64,000 bases of DNA from UBA7957 sp965222695 (GCA_965222695.1 OZ244967.1:372001-436000), one strand, 5' to 3'; shown: positions 52,870-62,236, counted from the first letter of the stretch. The notes: a model not told the origin generated them from the sequence alone. Translations and numbers: made by a program.

Positions 52870-53877
52870 ATGAACTCACCAACCTTAAGCAAATTTATCA
52901 TTGAAAGTGAACGCAATTACCCCACCGCAACCGGCGAGTTCACGTCAATTTTGAATGACATTGCGATCGCCTGTAAGAAACTGTCCGATCTGGTCAATAT
53001 GGGAGAATTGGCCGGTGTACTGGGTATGGCGGATACCGAAAATGTGCAGGGGGAGCAGCAGAAGAAACTGGATATCATCTCCAACAAAGTGTTTATTGAA
53101 AGTATCGAATGGTCGGGTCACTTTGCCGGCATGGCTTCTGAAGAGATGGAAGAAGTCTATCCGATTCCCAAAGAATACCCGCGCGGCCGGTATCTGATTA
53201 CCTTCGACCCATTGGACGGCTCTTCCAATATCGACGTCAATGTTTCCGTGGGCACCATATTTTCAATATTGAAATGTCCCGATGATGTGGACGAACCGAC
53301 GGGGGCCGATTTTCTACGCCCCGGCACCGAACAAATCTGTGGCGGATATTGTTTGTATGGCTCTTCCACCATGCTTGTGCTGACAACCGGAAACGGTGTG
53401 AACGGATTTACCCTCGATCGCTCAATCGGTGAATTTATCCTGACCGACTGTGATATGAAAATTCCGGAAGACACGCGTGAATTTGCCATCAACATGTCCA
53501 ATATGCGGCATTGGCAGACACCCATGAAGCGCTATATCGAAGAGCTGCTTGCCGGAAAGGAAGGCCCGCGGGGTCAGGACTACAACATGCGCTGGATAGG
53601 CTCCATGGTGGCCGATGTTCACCGTCTTCTCAGCCGTGGCGGAATTTTCGTATACCCCATGGATGCCAAGCTGGAAAAACAGGGCAAAGAGGGCAGGCTC
53701 AGACTCTTGTACGAAGCCAGCCCCATGAGTTTTATCGTTGAACAGGCCGGCGGATTGGCAAGCACCGGCACACAACGGATCATGGAGGTCCAACCCTATG
53801 AGCTGCACCAGCGCGTACCTGTAATGATGGGTTCCAGGAACGAGATTCAGCGATTGATTGATTACCATTCGGCGTAA
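52870..53877 (+). CDS. fbp: Fructose-1,6-bisphosphatase class 1
   Basis: Hydrolyses fructose-1,6-bisphosphate in gluconeogenesis. The metal/substrate motif FDPLDGSSNIDVNVSVGTIF is diagnostic of class I FBPase, with GMASEEMEE upstream and YPMDAKLEKQGKEGRLRLLYEASPMSFIVEQAGG near the C-terminus. The 335 residues match E. coli Fbp. It converges with the phosphofructokinase gene; the two catalyse opposite steps. Confidence 0.95.
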   Translation: MNSPTLSKFIIESERNYPTATGEFTSILNDIAIACKKLSDLVNMGELAGVLGMADTENVQGEQQKKLDIISNKVFIESIEWSGHFAGMASEEMEEVYPIPKEYPRGRYLITFDPLDGSSNIDVNVSVGTIFSILKCPDDVDEPTGADFLRPGTEQICGGYCLYGSSTMLVLTTGNGVNGFTLDRSIGEFILTDCDMKIPEDTREFAINMSNMRHWQTPMKRYIEELLAGKEGPRGQDYNMRWIGSMVADVHRLLSRGGIFVYPMDAKLEKQGKEGRLRLLYEASPMSFIVEQAGGLASTGTQRIMEVQPYELHQRVPVMMGSRNEIQRLIDYHSA

Positions 53878-53889
53878 TTTCAATGCTTA

Positions 53890-53919
53890 CGGAACGGCCG
53901 AACATTATCGGCCCTTCCG
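53890..53919. terminator. Hairpin between convergent fbp and pfk
   Basis: CGGAACGGCCGA and TCGGCCCTTCCG form a 12-bp stem with one mismatch and a 6-base loop. No T run follows on either strand, so termination is only suggested by position. Confidence 0.4.
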
Positions 53920-54018
53920 CAACCGGTTCTTTGCCGGGCTTGTCGGCTTTATACTGACCAGCTCGATATTCGGGCGGCATTCAAAGCATTCATTATTCCG
54001 TGTTAATGAATTTCGAGG

Positions 54019-55323
54019 TCAATCCGACTGATCGTCTGCTGTCCCGATATACTGCGGTTGGCCGGTATTCTCACGGACGCTGAACCACAAATCCCCTTCG
54101 GGGCTGACCTTACGTTCTTTACCCATCAGCGCCTGCATGGGTACATGCATCAGTTGCCGGTGACGGTTTCCGATCAGCATGCCGCTTTTGCCGGCCATAG
54201 CTGCATGGACGGCGGAACGCGCGCAGGCGTCGCAAAATAGCTGGTCGTTGGCATTGGGTGCGGTTGAACGAATCAAATAGCTGGGCTCGAAGTATTTGAT
54301 GGAGTGGGGCAGATGAATCTTGTTAAAGTGATCCGAAATACTCTTTTTCAGAAAAAGACCGATATCGCCCAGCTTTTTATTGCCTGACGCGTCTTTTCCG
54401 AGATCCTGATGGGAGAAAAACTCTTGTCCCGCACCCTCGGCCACCACGATGACGGCATTATTTCTGCGCCGTAAACGTTGCTCGAGAAGATCGAGAAAGC
54501 CGCCCCGGCCATCGAGTTTGAAGGCTACTTCCGGAATCAGACAAAAATTCGCGTTGCCTGAAGCAAGGCAGGCATTGGTCGCGATAAATCCGGCATTGCG
54601 GCCCATTAATTTCACCAGGCCTATTCCATGGGGTACACCCCGGGCTTCGGTGCTGGCACAGTTGATTGCTTCACTGGCTTCGGCCACCGCGGTCTCGAAC
54701 CCGAACGAGCGTGTGACCAGCGGGATATCATTGTCGATGGTTTTGGGTACGCCGATGATTGATTTTCTCAGTTCGCGTTTTTTAACTTCTTCCCAGATTG
54801 CGGTTGCGCCGCGCATGGAGCCGTCTCCGCCGATCACAAACAATATATCTATACCCTGCCAAACCAGATTGTCGACCAGTTCGCCGGTGGGAGGTGTTCC
54901 GCGGGATGTGCCGAGGATGGTTCCGCCACGGGCTTTAATGTCATAGACATTGGCCGGACTCAATTCCAGCGGTTCCAGTGCATTTTCACCCAATCCCCCG
55001 AAGCCGTAGCGGATACCGATAACATCCCTGCAACCGTATATATGCCACAGCTGCATGACAATGCCGCGAATGACCGCATTTAACCCCGGACAAAGGCCTC
55101 CACAAGTGACTATGGCTACGCGGGTTTTACCCGGCCGGAAATAGATTTTTCTTCTTGGTCCGGATAGCTCAAGCAGGTCTTGCGAATTTTTGTCTCCGAT
55201 GATGAGATTCAATGGAACCTTCTCGGCATCGTCCCGAAAACGAAAATATTGTTTATCGCACAAAGGGTTGGGAAATTTACAGGGTCCTAGGTTTTCGATA
55301 GCAAAGGTTTCGCTGTTTGGCAT
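54019..55323 (-). CDS. 6-Phosphofructokinase, group III type
   Basis: 434-residue phosphofructokinase with an N-terminal extension of about 75 residues before GGLCPGLNAVIRG. The phosphoryl-donor site reads GGDGS (Gly favours ATP, where PPi enzymes have Asp), and the catalytic region reads PKTIDNDI, with a Lys where classic ATP enzymes have Gly. This mix is found in the plant/trypanosome-like long ATP-dependent group, so ATP is the likelier donor, but biochemical proof would be required. It also has GRNAGFIA and PEVAF. It lies convergent to fbp. Confidence 0.88.
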   Translation of the reverse strand: MPNSETFAIENLGPCKFPNPLCDKQYFRFRDDAEKVPLNLIIGDKNSQDLLELSGPRRKIYFRPGKTRVAIVTCGGLCPGLNAVIRGIVMQLWHIYGCRDVIGIRYGFGGLGENALEPLELSPANVYDIKARGGTILGTSRGTPPTGELVDNLVWQGIDILFVIGGDGSMRGATAIWEEVKKRELRKSIIGVPKTIDNDIPLVTRSFGFETAVAEASEAINCASTEARGVPHGIGLVKLMGRNAGFIATNACLASGNANFCLIPEVAFKLDGRGGFLDLLEQRLRRRNNAVIVVAEGAGQEFFSHQDLGKDASGNKKLGDIGLFLKKSISDHFNKIHLPHSIKYFEPSYLIRSTAPNANDQLFCDACARSAVHAAMAGKSGMLIGNRHRQLMHVPMQALMGKERKVSPEGDLWFSVRENTGQPQYIGTADDQSD

Positions 55324-55504
55324 CTATCGCGGCTCCGATGTTTTTGATGTAAAGATTATGGACCAGTGAGCTCCGGTTTTCAGGTTTGTCTACGGGAGTT
55401 CTGTCGGCAGGATCCGCGTGGTGTTGGCGAGACTTGCATTATTTTTTGAATACCCGTCTTTTGTCACGTTACAATTAAACCCCTGGTCTTAAGAGCCATT
55501 ATCG

Positions 55505-56008
55505 ATGAAAGATCGCCCTGAGCCTTGGTGGAATAAACCTCTGTCGCAACTCAACCGGGAACAGTGGGAGGCGGTTTGTGACGGATGTGCACGCTGTTGT
55601 CTGCAGAAACTTGAAGACAGTGATACAGAGCAAACCTTTTTTACTCGCATCGCCTGTCGGCTGTTGGATCTGCAAACCTGCCGGTGCAGTGATTACGAAA
55701 ATCGATTTCACAAGGTCGATGACTGTACACAGATTGCGCCACTGAACGAAGCAAAACGCAAATGGCTGCCGAATAGCTGCGCTTATTTGCGACTGATGGA
55801 TGGGAAGGGACTACCTGTCTGGCATCACTTAGTCTGTGGCAATTCCAATGAGGTGCATTCGGTTGGAGTGTCCGTTCGCGACTGGGCCGTCAGTGAAAAT
55901 GTTGTGCACGAGCGTCAATATGAAGACATGATTATCGAATTTAACGAAAAGGACGACTTGCTTTCAGGTCGACCGGATTTTCCGGTTACAAATGATAATT
56001 TGTCATAA
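55505..56008 (+). CDS. YcgN-family (UPF0260) cysteine cluster protein
   Basis: 167-residue soluble protein of the UPF0260/YkgJ group. The N-terminal WWNKPLSQLNREQWEAVCDGCARCC, then CRLLDLQTCRCSDYENR and LPNSCAYLRL, show the eight or so conserved Cys that suggest a metal or Fe-S site. It is conserved in many proteobacteria with no established function. It stands as a single gene divergent from the phosphofructokinase. Confidence 0.9.
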   Translation: MKDRPEPWWNKPLSQLNREQWEAVCDGCARCCLQKLEDSDTEQTFFTRIACRLLDLQTCRCSDYENRFHKVDDCTQIAPLNEAKRKWLPNSCAYLRLMDGKGLPVWHHLVCGNSNEVHSVGVSVRDWAVSENVVHERQYEDMIIEFNEKDDLLSGRPDFPVTNDNLS

Positions 56009-56351
56009 ACAGTTCATCTTTCGGATGCAAGTTACCGGAACTCTGTATATCATTAGACTTGGAGCGCCACCGAAAATGATGCTCAGATCGCTACGATCCA
56101 GCACAGGGGTGAGACAAGAATCAAAGGCTCTGTGGACTGGATAAATCATCGCCAAGCTGAGATTTCGATTTATCGCACTCTACTGATGGCATCACTTTTG
56201 TAGTGAATCTGTCAGGTGATCAGCTCATCAGGCCTGTACGCAAAACTCGGATTCTGCTGCAGGATCGCATGAGCCGGCTTCAGGCAGCGGTCTGTGTCAC
56301 TTTCGGCAGCATTTGTAACCAGGTACAGCATGGAAAACAACGGAGCAATCA
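56009..56351. other. Intergenic region before rsd/algQ
   Basis: About 340 bases with no supported gene, no repeat of the families described here, and no RNA gene that I recognise. Confidence 0.5.
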
Positions 56352-56867
56352 ATGACCACAAACGGTTCGACGTCTGATTCGGCTGGCTCGTCCAGCATTG
56401 GGCGGGAGCGTCGCGAACGAATAGAAACCACAGTCAACAGCTTGATCGAGGAGCGACAGGAAGTGCTGGTGGCATACGGCAAGCTGGCGGGCCTCAGATC
56501 ATTCGATGACGAGGATTTCGAGCATGAAGATGATGAGCTGCAGGCGAAAAAGGTGCGTGCCGCTGAGGTAAGAACCTTTTTGCAATTGCTGATGGATTAC
56601 ACCGCCCTGGGTCATTTTGAAATATATCAACGTATTATAGAGGGAAAGGAACGGCGCAGAAACGTCAAGGAAGCGTCTGACCGCGTCTATCCCGGTATTG
56701 CGGAAACTACCGATTATCTCGTTGAGTTTAATGATAAATATGATCGATTTGCCGCCACCGACGAGGAGATGCTCACTTTTAAGGAAGATATCTCTAAAGT
56801 CGGAGAGGTACTCGCCACCCGAGGAGAGTTGGAAGATGAGATTCTGGCGGCCCTGCAGCGAAAATAA
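56352..56867 (+). CDS. Rsd/AlgQ-family anti-sigma-70 regulator
   Basis: 171-residue helical protein of the Rsd/AlgQ family, which binds region 4 of sigma-70 and shifts RNA polymerase use in stationary phase. Characteristic segments are RQEVLVAYGKLAGL, LQLLMDYTALGHFEIYQRI and the C-terminal LEDEILAAL. The first 25 or so residues are Ser/Thr/Gly-rich and probably flexible. It is a single gene. Confidence 0.8.
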   Translation: MTTNGSTSDSAGSSSIGRERRERIETTVNSLIEERQEVLVAYGKLAGLRSFDDEDFEHEDDELQAKKVRAAEVRTFLQLLMDYTALGHFEIYQRIIEGKERRRNVKEASDRVYPGIAETTDYLVEFNDKYDRFAATDEEMLTFKEDISKVGEVLATRGELEDEILAALQRK

Positions 56868-57385
56868 TCCATACTCAAAATAACAGCAGTCAGTCTGCGG
56901 ACAAAGCCATGAACCCCAGACGGGTGCTGCGTGAAGAATCGGTGTACCCGCCAGCCACCATCCGAGAATCCCGGTGGGAAAAATAGTAGCGTCGTCTTCT
57001 ACTACCCCATTGCCTTAAAGCCTGTTCAAGAATCTTCTATCGTCCATTGAGTCCAACAATCCGGCCCGGGTTAAGGCCCGCGATCGACCGCTATTGATAC
57101 TTGAATGAAGAAGTGCAACGCAAGTGGCTGATTCGATTCCAATACCAAGCCATTGGAAGCGGTATTTTTCGCTTGCATTAATGGTCAGCCCATGTTGGAA
57201 TGTGCCGTCAGTCGATTCCGTCATTTGAATCGTTCTTAAGGCTTTCCACCACAATTTACAGCCCTGGCGTAAGCCCGGTCGTTACTGTTATTGGTGGATA
57301 GGTAATAACAAAAATGATCTTTCCGCAATTGCTGCGGCAGCATTTGAAATTTTTGCGGAAGCATTGGGTCTGATTTGACTTAAAT
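56868..57385. other. Intergenic region with repeat fragment
   Basis: About 520 bases without a supported gene. A left end of the hairpin repeat (AAGCCTGTTCAAGAATCT, 57018-57035) is present without a clear right end. Two of three reverse frames are closed; the open one (57015-57254) resembles no known protein. Confidence 0.5.
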
Positions 57386-59404
57386 ATGACTTCATCAACA
57401 GCAGTTAATTCAAAAGTCCTGGGCGCCAGAAGACTGCGGCAGGATATAGTCTCTCAAAAGGAACTCAGACTGCAGCAACGCATAAAACACAATAACCGCC
57501 TGCGTGAAAAACAAATCACCACCCTGGATTATCTCTCCGGTCAATTGCTCAAACCCGATAACCAGGATCAATACCGAAATCAACATAAAATCCTGTCCGG
57601 TCTGGTCGAACACCTGGCGGAAGTATTCGAGTTCAACGCCTGCGGGCTTCTGTGGGTAAATGCCAACTGTATGCTTGAGCTTTACCAGGTCACTCCATCG
57701 GAATGTGAAGATCGGATACAGGCGGAGCTGGATAGGTTGCGCCAAACCGGCGCGATTGTGCGTGTATTGCAAAACAATAAACCGGCTTTGAAAGAATCAT
57801 CCGTCTATGGTGAATGGCTGGTGTATCATGCCATCCGAACCGACGATCACGTTCTGGGTCTGTTGGTCGGCGTTCTGCCGGAACAAGGCATGATCGATGG
57901 TGTTTTATTAAAAATATTTGACCTGATACTCAGCAGCGCAGCCCGCGATCTCGACCGTTTTGCCAACGAAAACCGGCAGGCTGCGGACAGGCTTTATCGT
58001 ATCGAACACGATGACATCGAACGCTACGGCGGGCGCCTGAAATTCATTTCAGACCGTGATCGCCTTACCGGGCTTGCAAATCGGGAAAACTTTATCCATC
58101 ACCTCGGTATTCTGACCGGTGCCGAGGAGCCGAAGCCCCTCGCCGTTGTGAGTTTCGATTTTGATCAGTTTTCCAGAGTGAACGACACATTTGGCTACAT
58201 GGCAGGAGACCAGGTTTTATCGGAAGCGACACGACGGCTGGAGAACAAACTTGCTGACAGCGAATTTGTCGATCGTCTGGGTGGAGACCGCCATGCAATT
58301 CTGCTCGCCAGGATCGGTGAAGATGAGTTCGGACTGATCGCAGAGCTGGGAGAGGACATGGATGATACTCCTGTGGAGTCTGTCGTAAAGGAATTATTGG
58401 ATGAACTCGGCCGGCATTATTGTCTGGACGATGGGGACGTGGTGCTCAACTGCAGCGCGGGCGTCAGCCGATTCCCGCAAAACGCTGACGATTCACGGGA
58501 GTTGTTGATACAGGCACTGCGGGCGAGGACGGCCGCAAGACAGGCCGGCGAGTACAAAGTAGCCTTGTATAAACCTTCCATGCAGGACTCGGGTGCCATC
58601 ACATGTTTATTGCGCGAACGCGAACTTTCCCATGCACTGCACGACGATCAAATCCGTGTTTGGTATCAACCGAAAATTGATTTAAAAACTGAAGAAATCG
58701 TCGGTGCCGAGGCATTGGTCAGATGGCATCACCCGGAAAACGGTATATTGCTCCCCGAATCATTCATCTCACTCGCTGAAGCAACAGGCTTGATACAGGA
58801 AATCGGAGAGCGCGTGTTGCGCGAAGCCTGCAAATTGATTGGCCAGGCCGATGATGCCGGATACAAGGATTTTACCGTGTCCGTCAACCTCTCGCCCTCG
58901 CAGCTGCAGAGTGAGTCGCTGCTGGAGCAATTTCGAGCGATTCTTGACACTCATAAGGTCGGGCCCGAGCGTATCGAGCTTGAGTTCAATGAACTTGAGG
59001 TTGAAAAAGACCACGAGCATATTCTCACTGCCATAGCGGAACTGGCTAAAATGGGATTTCGGATCTCACTGGATAACTTCGGCCGTGGGAAAACATCTCT
59101 GGCCACCTTGAGAAGCCTGCCCTTGAAACTGTTGAAGATCGATCAGACCTTTATTCAGGGCCTGCAGGATGAAGATGAAGGGTCAAACGAAGCCATAGTT
59201 AACGCACTGGTTTCGATCGGCCGCAATATGAATGTACGGGTTCTTGCCGAAGGTGTCGAATCGGCGGAACAGCTAAAAGGGGCGCAGGATCTCGGCTGCG
59301 ATCAGGTGCAGGGCTTCTATCTGGCTAAGCCGACCGCTGCGGCGGATTTCGAAGAGCTTCTCAGCGAATGGAAAGCATTATCGGAACTGTCGGATGTCGA
59401 ATAG
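57386..59404 (+). CDS. GGDEF/EAL protein with altered motifs
   Basis: 672-residue cytoplasmic c-di-GMP family protein. An N-terminal GAF-like region (about residues 60-200) precedes a GGDEF domain whose motif is GEDEF (residues 311-315), with Glu at the second Gly. The EAL domain follows, with EALVRW (442 onward), NLSPSQL, KIDQTFI, AEGVES and QGFYLAKP. The metal motif DDFG is DNFG (Asp563, Asn564). Cyclase activity is doubtful and phosphodiesterase activity uncertain, so it may be a c-di-GMP sensor. No membrane segment is seen. It is a single gene followed by a REP pair. Confidence 0.87.
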   Translation: MTSSTAVNSKVLGARRLRQDIVSQKELRLQQRIKHNNRLREKQITTLDYLSGQLLKPDNQDQYRNQHKILSGLVEHLAEVFEFNACGLLWVNANCMLELYQVTPSECEDRIQAELDRLRQTGAIVRVLQNNKPALKESSVYGEWLVYHAIRTDDHVLGLLVGVLPEQGMIDGVLLKIFDLILSSAARDLDRFANENRQAADRLYRIEHDDIERYGGRLKFISDRDRLTGLANRENFIHHLGILTGAEEPKPLAVVSFDFDQFSRVNDTFGYMAGDQVLSEATRRLENKLADSEFVDRLGGDRHAILLARIGEDEFGLIAELGEDMDDTPVESVVKELLDELGRHYCLDDGDVVLNCSAGVSRFPQNADDSRELLIQALRARTAARQAGEYKVALYKPSMQDSGAITCLLRERELSHALHDDQIRVWYQPKIDLKTEEIVGAEALVRWHHPENGILLPESFISLAEATGLIQEIGERVLREACKLIGQADDAGYKDFTVSVNLSPSQLQSESLLEQFRAILDTHKVGPERIELEFNELEVEKDHEHILTAIAELAKMGFRISLDNFGRGKTSLATLRSLPLKLLKIDQTFIQGLQDEDEGSNEAIVNALVSIGRNMNVRVLAEGVESAEQLKGAQDLGCDQVQGFYLAKPTAAADFEELLSEWKALSELSDVE

Positions 59405-59840
59405 ATTCAACAGCTGGTACTCTTTCGTAGGAGCGAGGCTTCCTCGCGACCCATATCGTGAGTACAGTGTAGTTTCGCTTGCAGGGCAAGCTCCTACGGA
59501 TGGAAAAGATTGCTACACAGACAGTCTCTAGGTCATTGCTCTAGCCTTTCCCCCGGAGTTGCAGAATTGCTGCATCGATAGCAAGCCCGATAATGTACAG
59601 GCCTGCGACTCGCTCACAGTGCCTTCAATCACATTGCGTTTCCTTTCCACGCCCTTGCTGAATCCCGGCCCGGACGTCAATCTCCAAGGAGTAGGGATGC
59701 TATCCGGCTACTGCATCCCCATTAGCGATTGGCGGTATTTGCGGTCAAAGTTATAAAATTGTAGTCTCTTAAGAAAAAATCATTCTATTTTCTATAAAAA
59801 ATCATTATTTTTCAGTTGATTATTATATATATCTAATACT
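59405..59840. other. Intergenic region with REP pair
   Basis: About 435 bases: the REP pair at 59427-59497, then sequence with no supported gene, then a strongly AT-rich stretch (59755-59840) that probably holds the promoter of the next genes. Confidence 0.6.
59427..59497. repeat. REP pair
   Basis: GTAGGAGCGAGGCTTCCTCG (59427-59446) faces TTCGCTTGCAGGGCAAGCTC (ending at TCCTAC, 59497). This is the cleanest pair of the REP family in the window. Confidence 0.85.
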
Positions 59841-60080
59841 ATGCCTTACTATATATACAAGATTTCACCCGGACCGACCGATTTAGTAAAAAATCTGGAG
59901 GCGGTACAGGAGCTTGCATCCTACAGCGACGCGAAAAAGCGAATACGCGAGTTACGCGCTCAAGGGCTTTCGGATAAAGACTCCGTGCTGAAAATGGTTT
60001 TCGCCGATAACCGACTTCACGCAGAGGAGCTATTATCCGAAAAGCGGGAGAAGCCCGTATTGCAGGAGTGGGAAAAATAA
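59841..60080 (+). CDS. Conserved hypothetical small protein
   Basis: 79 residues, soluble and charged, with a helical middle (YSDAKKRIRELRAQGLSDKDSVLKMVFADN) and the C-terminal RLHAEELLSEKREKPVLQEWEK. Short proteins starting MPYYIYKI and ending EKREKP-hydrophobic-EWEK recur in gamma- and betaproteobacteria, which supports it as a real gene, but the function is unknown. It lies 18 bases before the next gene on the same strand, probably co-transcribed. Confidence 0.75.
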   Translation: MPYYIYKISPGPTDLVKNLEAVQELASYSDAKKRIRELRAQGLSDKDSVLKMVFADNRLHAEELLSEKREKPVLQEWEK

Positions 60081-60098
60081 TGTCTCGGTAGTTAGAAT

Positions 60099-60554
60099 AT
60101 GAACGAAGAAGAGTACCAGCGGGCGTTAAAAAAGTTAGAACCGAATCGTTGCATCTTCGAAAAGGCCGTTTTCACGCGTTACTGCGAATGTCAATATGCA
60201 AGTCGCGTCCATCTTGCCGACCGGCAGACTGTTCAGTGCGATAACGCCTTTTGCCGACGTCATTGCGGGAAGTTATTGGCCTTACTGAGAGAAAACAGCA
60301 AATTTCTAATGCATCAAATTAATATGGAAGAACCTCTGCCGCATGCCAAAGAGCTGCAAGTTCAAATCGGTGGATTGCTTGGTCTGCATGCAGTGACTTT
60401 TCCGGAGATGAAAGTGGAACGTATTCACGATGTGATCAGCACCGTGGACGAAGCGCGTTCCCGGTTCGATCATTTCAGTGAATTGCCCATGGAAGATATC
60501 ATGCAGTCGATTGCGCATTTCTCCTTCCGCAAACCTAAATCAACACCTGGGTAA
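60099..60554 (+). CDS. Conserved hypothetical Cys-rich protein
   Basis: 151 residues. The N-terminal half has six Cys in RCIFEKAVFTRYCECQYA and VQCDNAFCRRHCGKLL, a pattern suggesting a zinc or Fe-S site. The second half is helical with no family I can name. It follows the 79-residue gene closely on the same strand and precedes lgt by about 90 bases. Confidence 0.72.
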   Translation: MNEEEYQRALKKLEPNRCIFEKAVFTRYCECQYASRVHLADRQTVQCDNAFCRRHCGKLLALLRENSKFLMHQINMEEPLPHAKELQVQIGGLLGLHAVTFPEMKVERIHDVISTVDEARSRFDHFSELPMEDIMQSIAHFSFRKPKSTPG

Positions 60555-60642
60555 ATATTAAGCTGCCTCACTTCGCGCTACAATATACTGCTTTGAAAAA
60601 TAGCGCTTCCATGCTCAGGGCGTTAACATCAAGAGGAACGTA

Positions 60643-61440
60643 ATGCTGACTTATCCCGAAATAGATCCAGTAGCCATTTCCCTGGGCCCGCTGAAGATTC
60701 ATTGGTACGGCTTGATGTATTTGGTCGGATTTGTCGGTGGCTGGTGGTTGGCCCGATTACGCGCAAAACGACCCGGGTCGGGTTGGAATCCCGAAGAGAT
60801 AGGGGATTTGGTTTTTTATATCGCCCTGGGCGTGGTACTCGGCGGCCGTCTCGGTTATGTGCTGTTCTATAATTTTTCCGCATTTCTACAGGATCCGGTA
60901 ATGCTCCTGAAGATCTGGCAGGGAGGTATGTCGTTTCACGGTGGCCTGATCGGGGTACTGATCGCATTTTATCTTTATGGAAGAAAAACCAATCGGACAT
61001 TTTTCAATGTCGCCGATTTGATTGCCCCCGTTGTGCCCGTCGGGCTGGGTGCCGGCCGCCTCGGAAATTTTATCAACGGAGAGCTTTGGGGGAGAGTAAC
61101 GGACGTCCCGTGGGGTATGGTCTTTCCTGGAGCCGGTCCATTGCCGAGGCATCCCTCTCAGTTATATCAGTTCGCTCTGGAAGGACCGTTGTTTTTTATC
61201 CTTATCTGGCTGTATTCCAAAAAACCGCGGCCGACCATGGCAGTATCGGGATTTTTTCTGACCTACTACGGCATCTACCGGTTTCTTATCGAGTTCGTTC
61301 GTCAACCGGATGAGCATATGGGTTTTGTGGCCCTGAACTGGATGACTCAAGGGCAAGTGCTTTCCCTGCCGATGATTGCATTCGGCCTCTTGTTTTTATG
61401 GGTCGCTTACCATCGCAAAGACAAAGAAAAGGTATCCTGA
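60643..61440 (+). CDS. lgt: Prolipoprotein diacylglyceryl transferase
   Basis: Inner membrane enzyme moving diacylglyceryl from phosphatidylglycerol to the lipobox Cys of prolipoproteins. It has about seven hydrophobic helices. The catalytic HGGLIG and the signature GRLGNFINGELWGR are intact. The 265 residues are slightly shorter than E. coli Lgt (291). thyA starts 2 bases after its stop, forming lgt-thyA-folA. Confidence 0.95.
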   Translation: MLTYPEIDPVAISLGPLKIHWYGLMYLVGFVGGWWLARLRAKRPGSGWNPEEIGDLVFYIALGVVLGGRLGYVLFYNFSAFLQDPVMLLKIWQGGMSFHGGLIGVLIAFYLYGRKTNRTFFNVADLIAPVVPVGLGAGRLGNFINGELWGRVTDVPWGMVFPGAGPLPRHPSQLYQFALEGPLFFILIWLYSKKPRPTMAVSGFFLTYYGIYRFLIEFVRQPDEHMGFVALNWMTQGQVLSLPMIAFGLLFLWVAYHRKDKEKVS

Positions 61441-61441
61441 A

Positions 61442-62236
61442 ATGCAACAGTATCTCGATTTAATGCGGCATGTCATGGATAAAGGTATCGACAAATCCGA
61501 TCGTACAGGCACCGGGACGCGGTCGGTATTCGGCTATCAGATGCGGTTTGATCTGCAGGATGGCTTTCCCTTACTGACGACAAAAAAACTCCACCTGCGT
61601 TCAATCATCCACGAGTTGCTTTGGTTTCTGCAAGGGGATACCAATATTGCCTACCTCAAAGAAAACGGTGTCAGTATCTGGGATGAATGGGCCGATGAAA
61701 ACGGTAATCTGGGTCCGGTTTACGGTCATCAATGGCGTTCCTGGGATGGCGCGGATGGAAAAACCGTCGATCAGATTAGTCACGCCTTAAAACGGATTCG
61801 GGAAAATCCCGATTCCCGCAGGATTATCGTCAGCGCCTGGAATGTTGCCGAGATCGACAAAATGGCTTTACCGCCCTGCCATGCGTTCTTTCAGTTCTAT
61901 GTGGCAGGTGGAAAACTTTCCTGTCAGCTCTATCAGCGAAGCGCGGACATCTTTCTCGGGGTTCCATTCAATATCGCTTCCTACAGTCTGTTGACCATGA
62001 TGATGGCGCAGGTATCGAAGCTGCAATATGGCGATTTTGTCCACACCCTGGGAGATGCGCATCTGTATTCCAATCACTTTAAACAGGTAGAAAAACAGTT
62101 ACATCGCCAACCAGGACCTCTGCCAAAAATGAAGATTAATCCGCAAGTAACTGATATTTTTAAATTTACTTATGATGATTTCACACTCGAAGACTACCGG
62201 GCACAATCGCATATACCGGCGCCGGTCGCGGTATGA
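61442..62236 (+). CDS. thyA: Thymidylate synthase
   Basis: Makes dTMP from dUMP with methylene-THF. The catalytic Cys is in LPPCHAFFQFYV, with DRTGTGTRSVFGYQMRFDL, GPVYGHQWRSW and LYQRSADIFLGVPFNIASY all present. The ATG at 61442 gives 264 residues, the same as E. coli; an earlier in-frame start at 61376 would lie inside lgt and add residues unlike the family. It overlaps folA by ATGA. Confidence 0.97.
   Translation: MQQYLDLMRHVMDKGIDKSDRTGTGTRSVFGYQMRFDLQDGFPLLTTKKLHLRSIIHELLWFLQGDTNIAYLKENGVSIWDEWADENGNLGPVYGHQWRSWDGADGKTVDQISHALKRIRENPDSRRIIVSAWNVAEIDKMALPPCHAFFQFYVAGGKLSCQLYQRSADIFLGVPFNIASYSLLTMMMAQVSKLQYGDFVHTLGDAHLYSNHFKQVEKQLHRQPGPLPKMKINPQVTDIFKFTYDDFTLEDYRAQSHIPAPVAV

Noticed and set aside
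52511..52882. Reverse-strand open frame of 123 codons between hemL and fbp
   Set aside because: It overlaps the fbp start, has no good ribosome site and its translation resembles no protein I know.
56868..57010. Possible 6S RNA or other housekeeping RNA
   Set aside because: No long paired arms or family sequence could be found by eye on either strand.
57015..57254. Reverse-strand open frame of 79 codons before the GGDEF/EAL gene
   Set aside because: It begins in a repeat fragment, has no family resemblance and no clear start signal.
59559..59756. Forward open frame of 65 codons after the REP pair
   Set aside because: Composition is not protein-like and no ribosome site precedes it.
59841..60554. 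The two small genes as a toxin-antitoxin pair
   Set aside because: Sizes, order and sequence fit no known toxin or antitoxin family, and there is no overlap between them.
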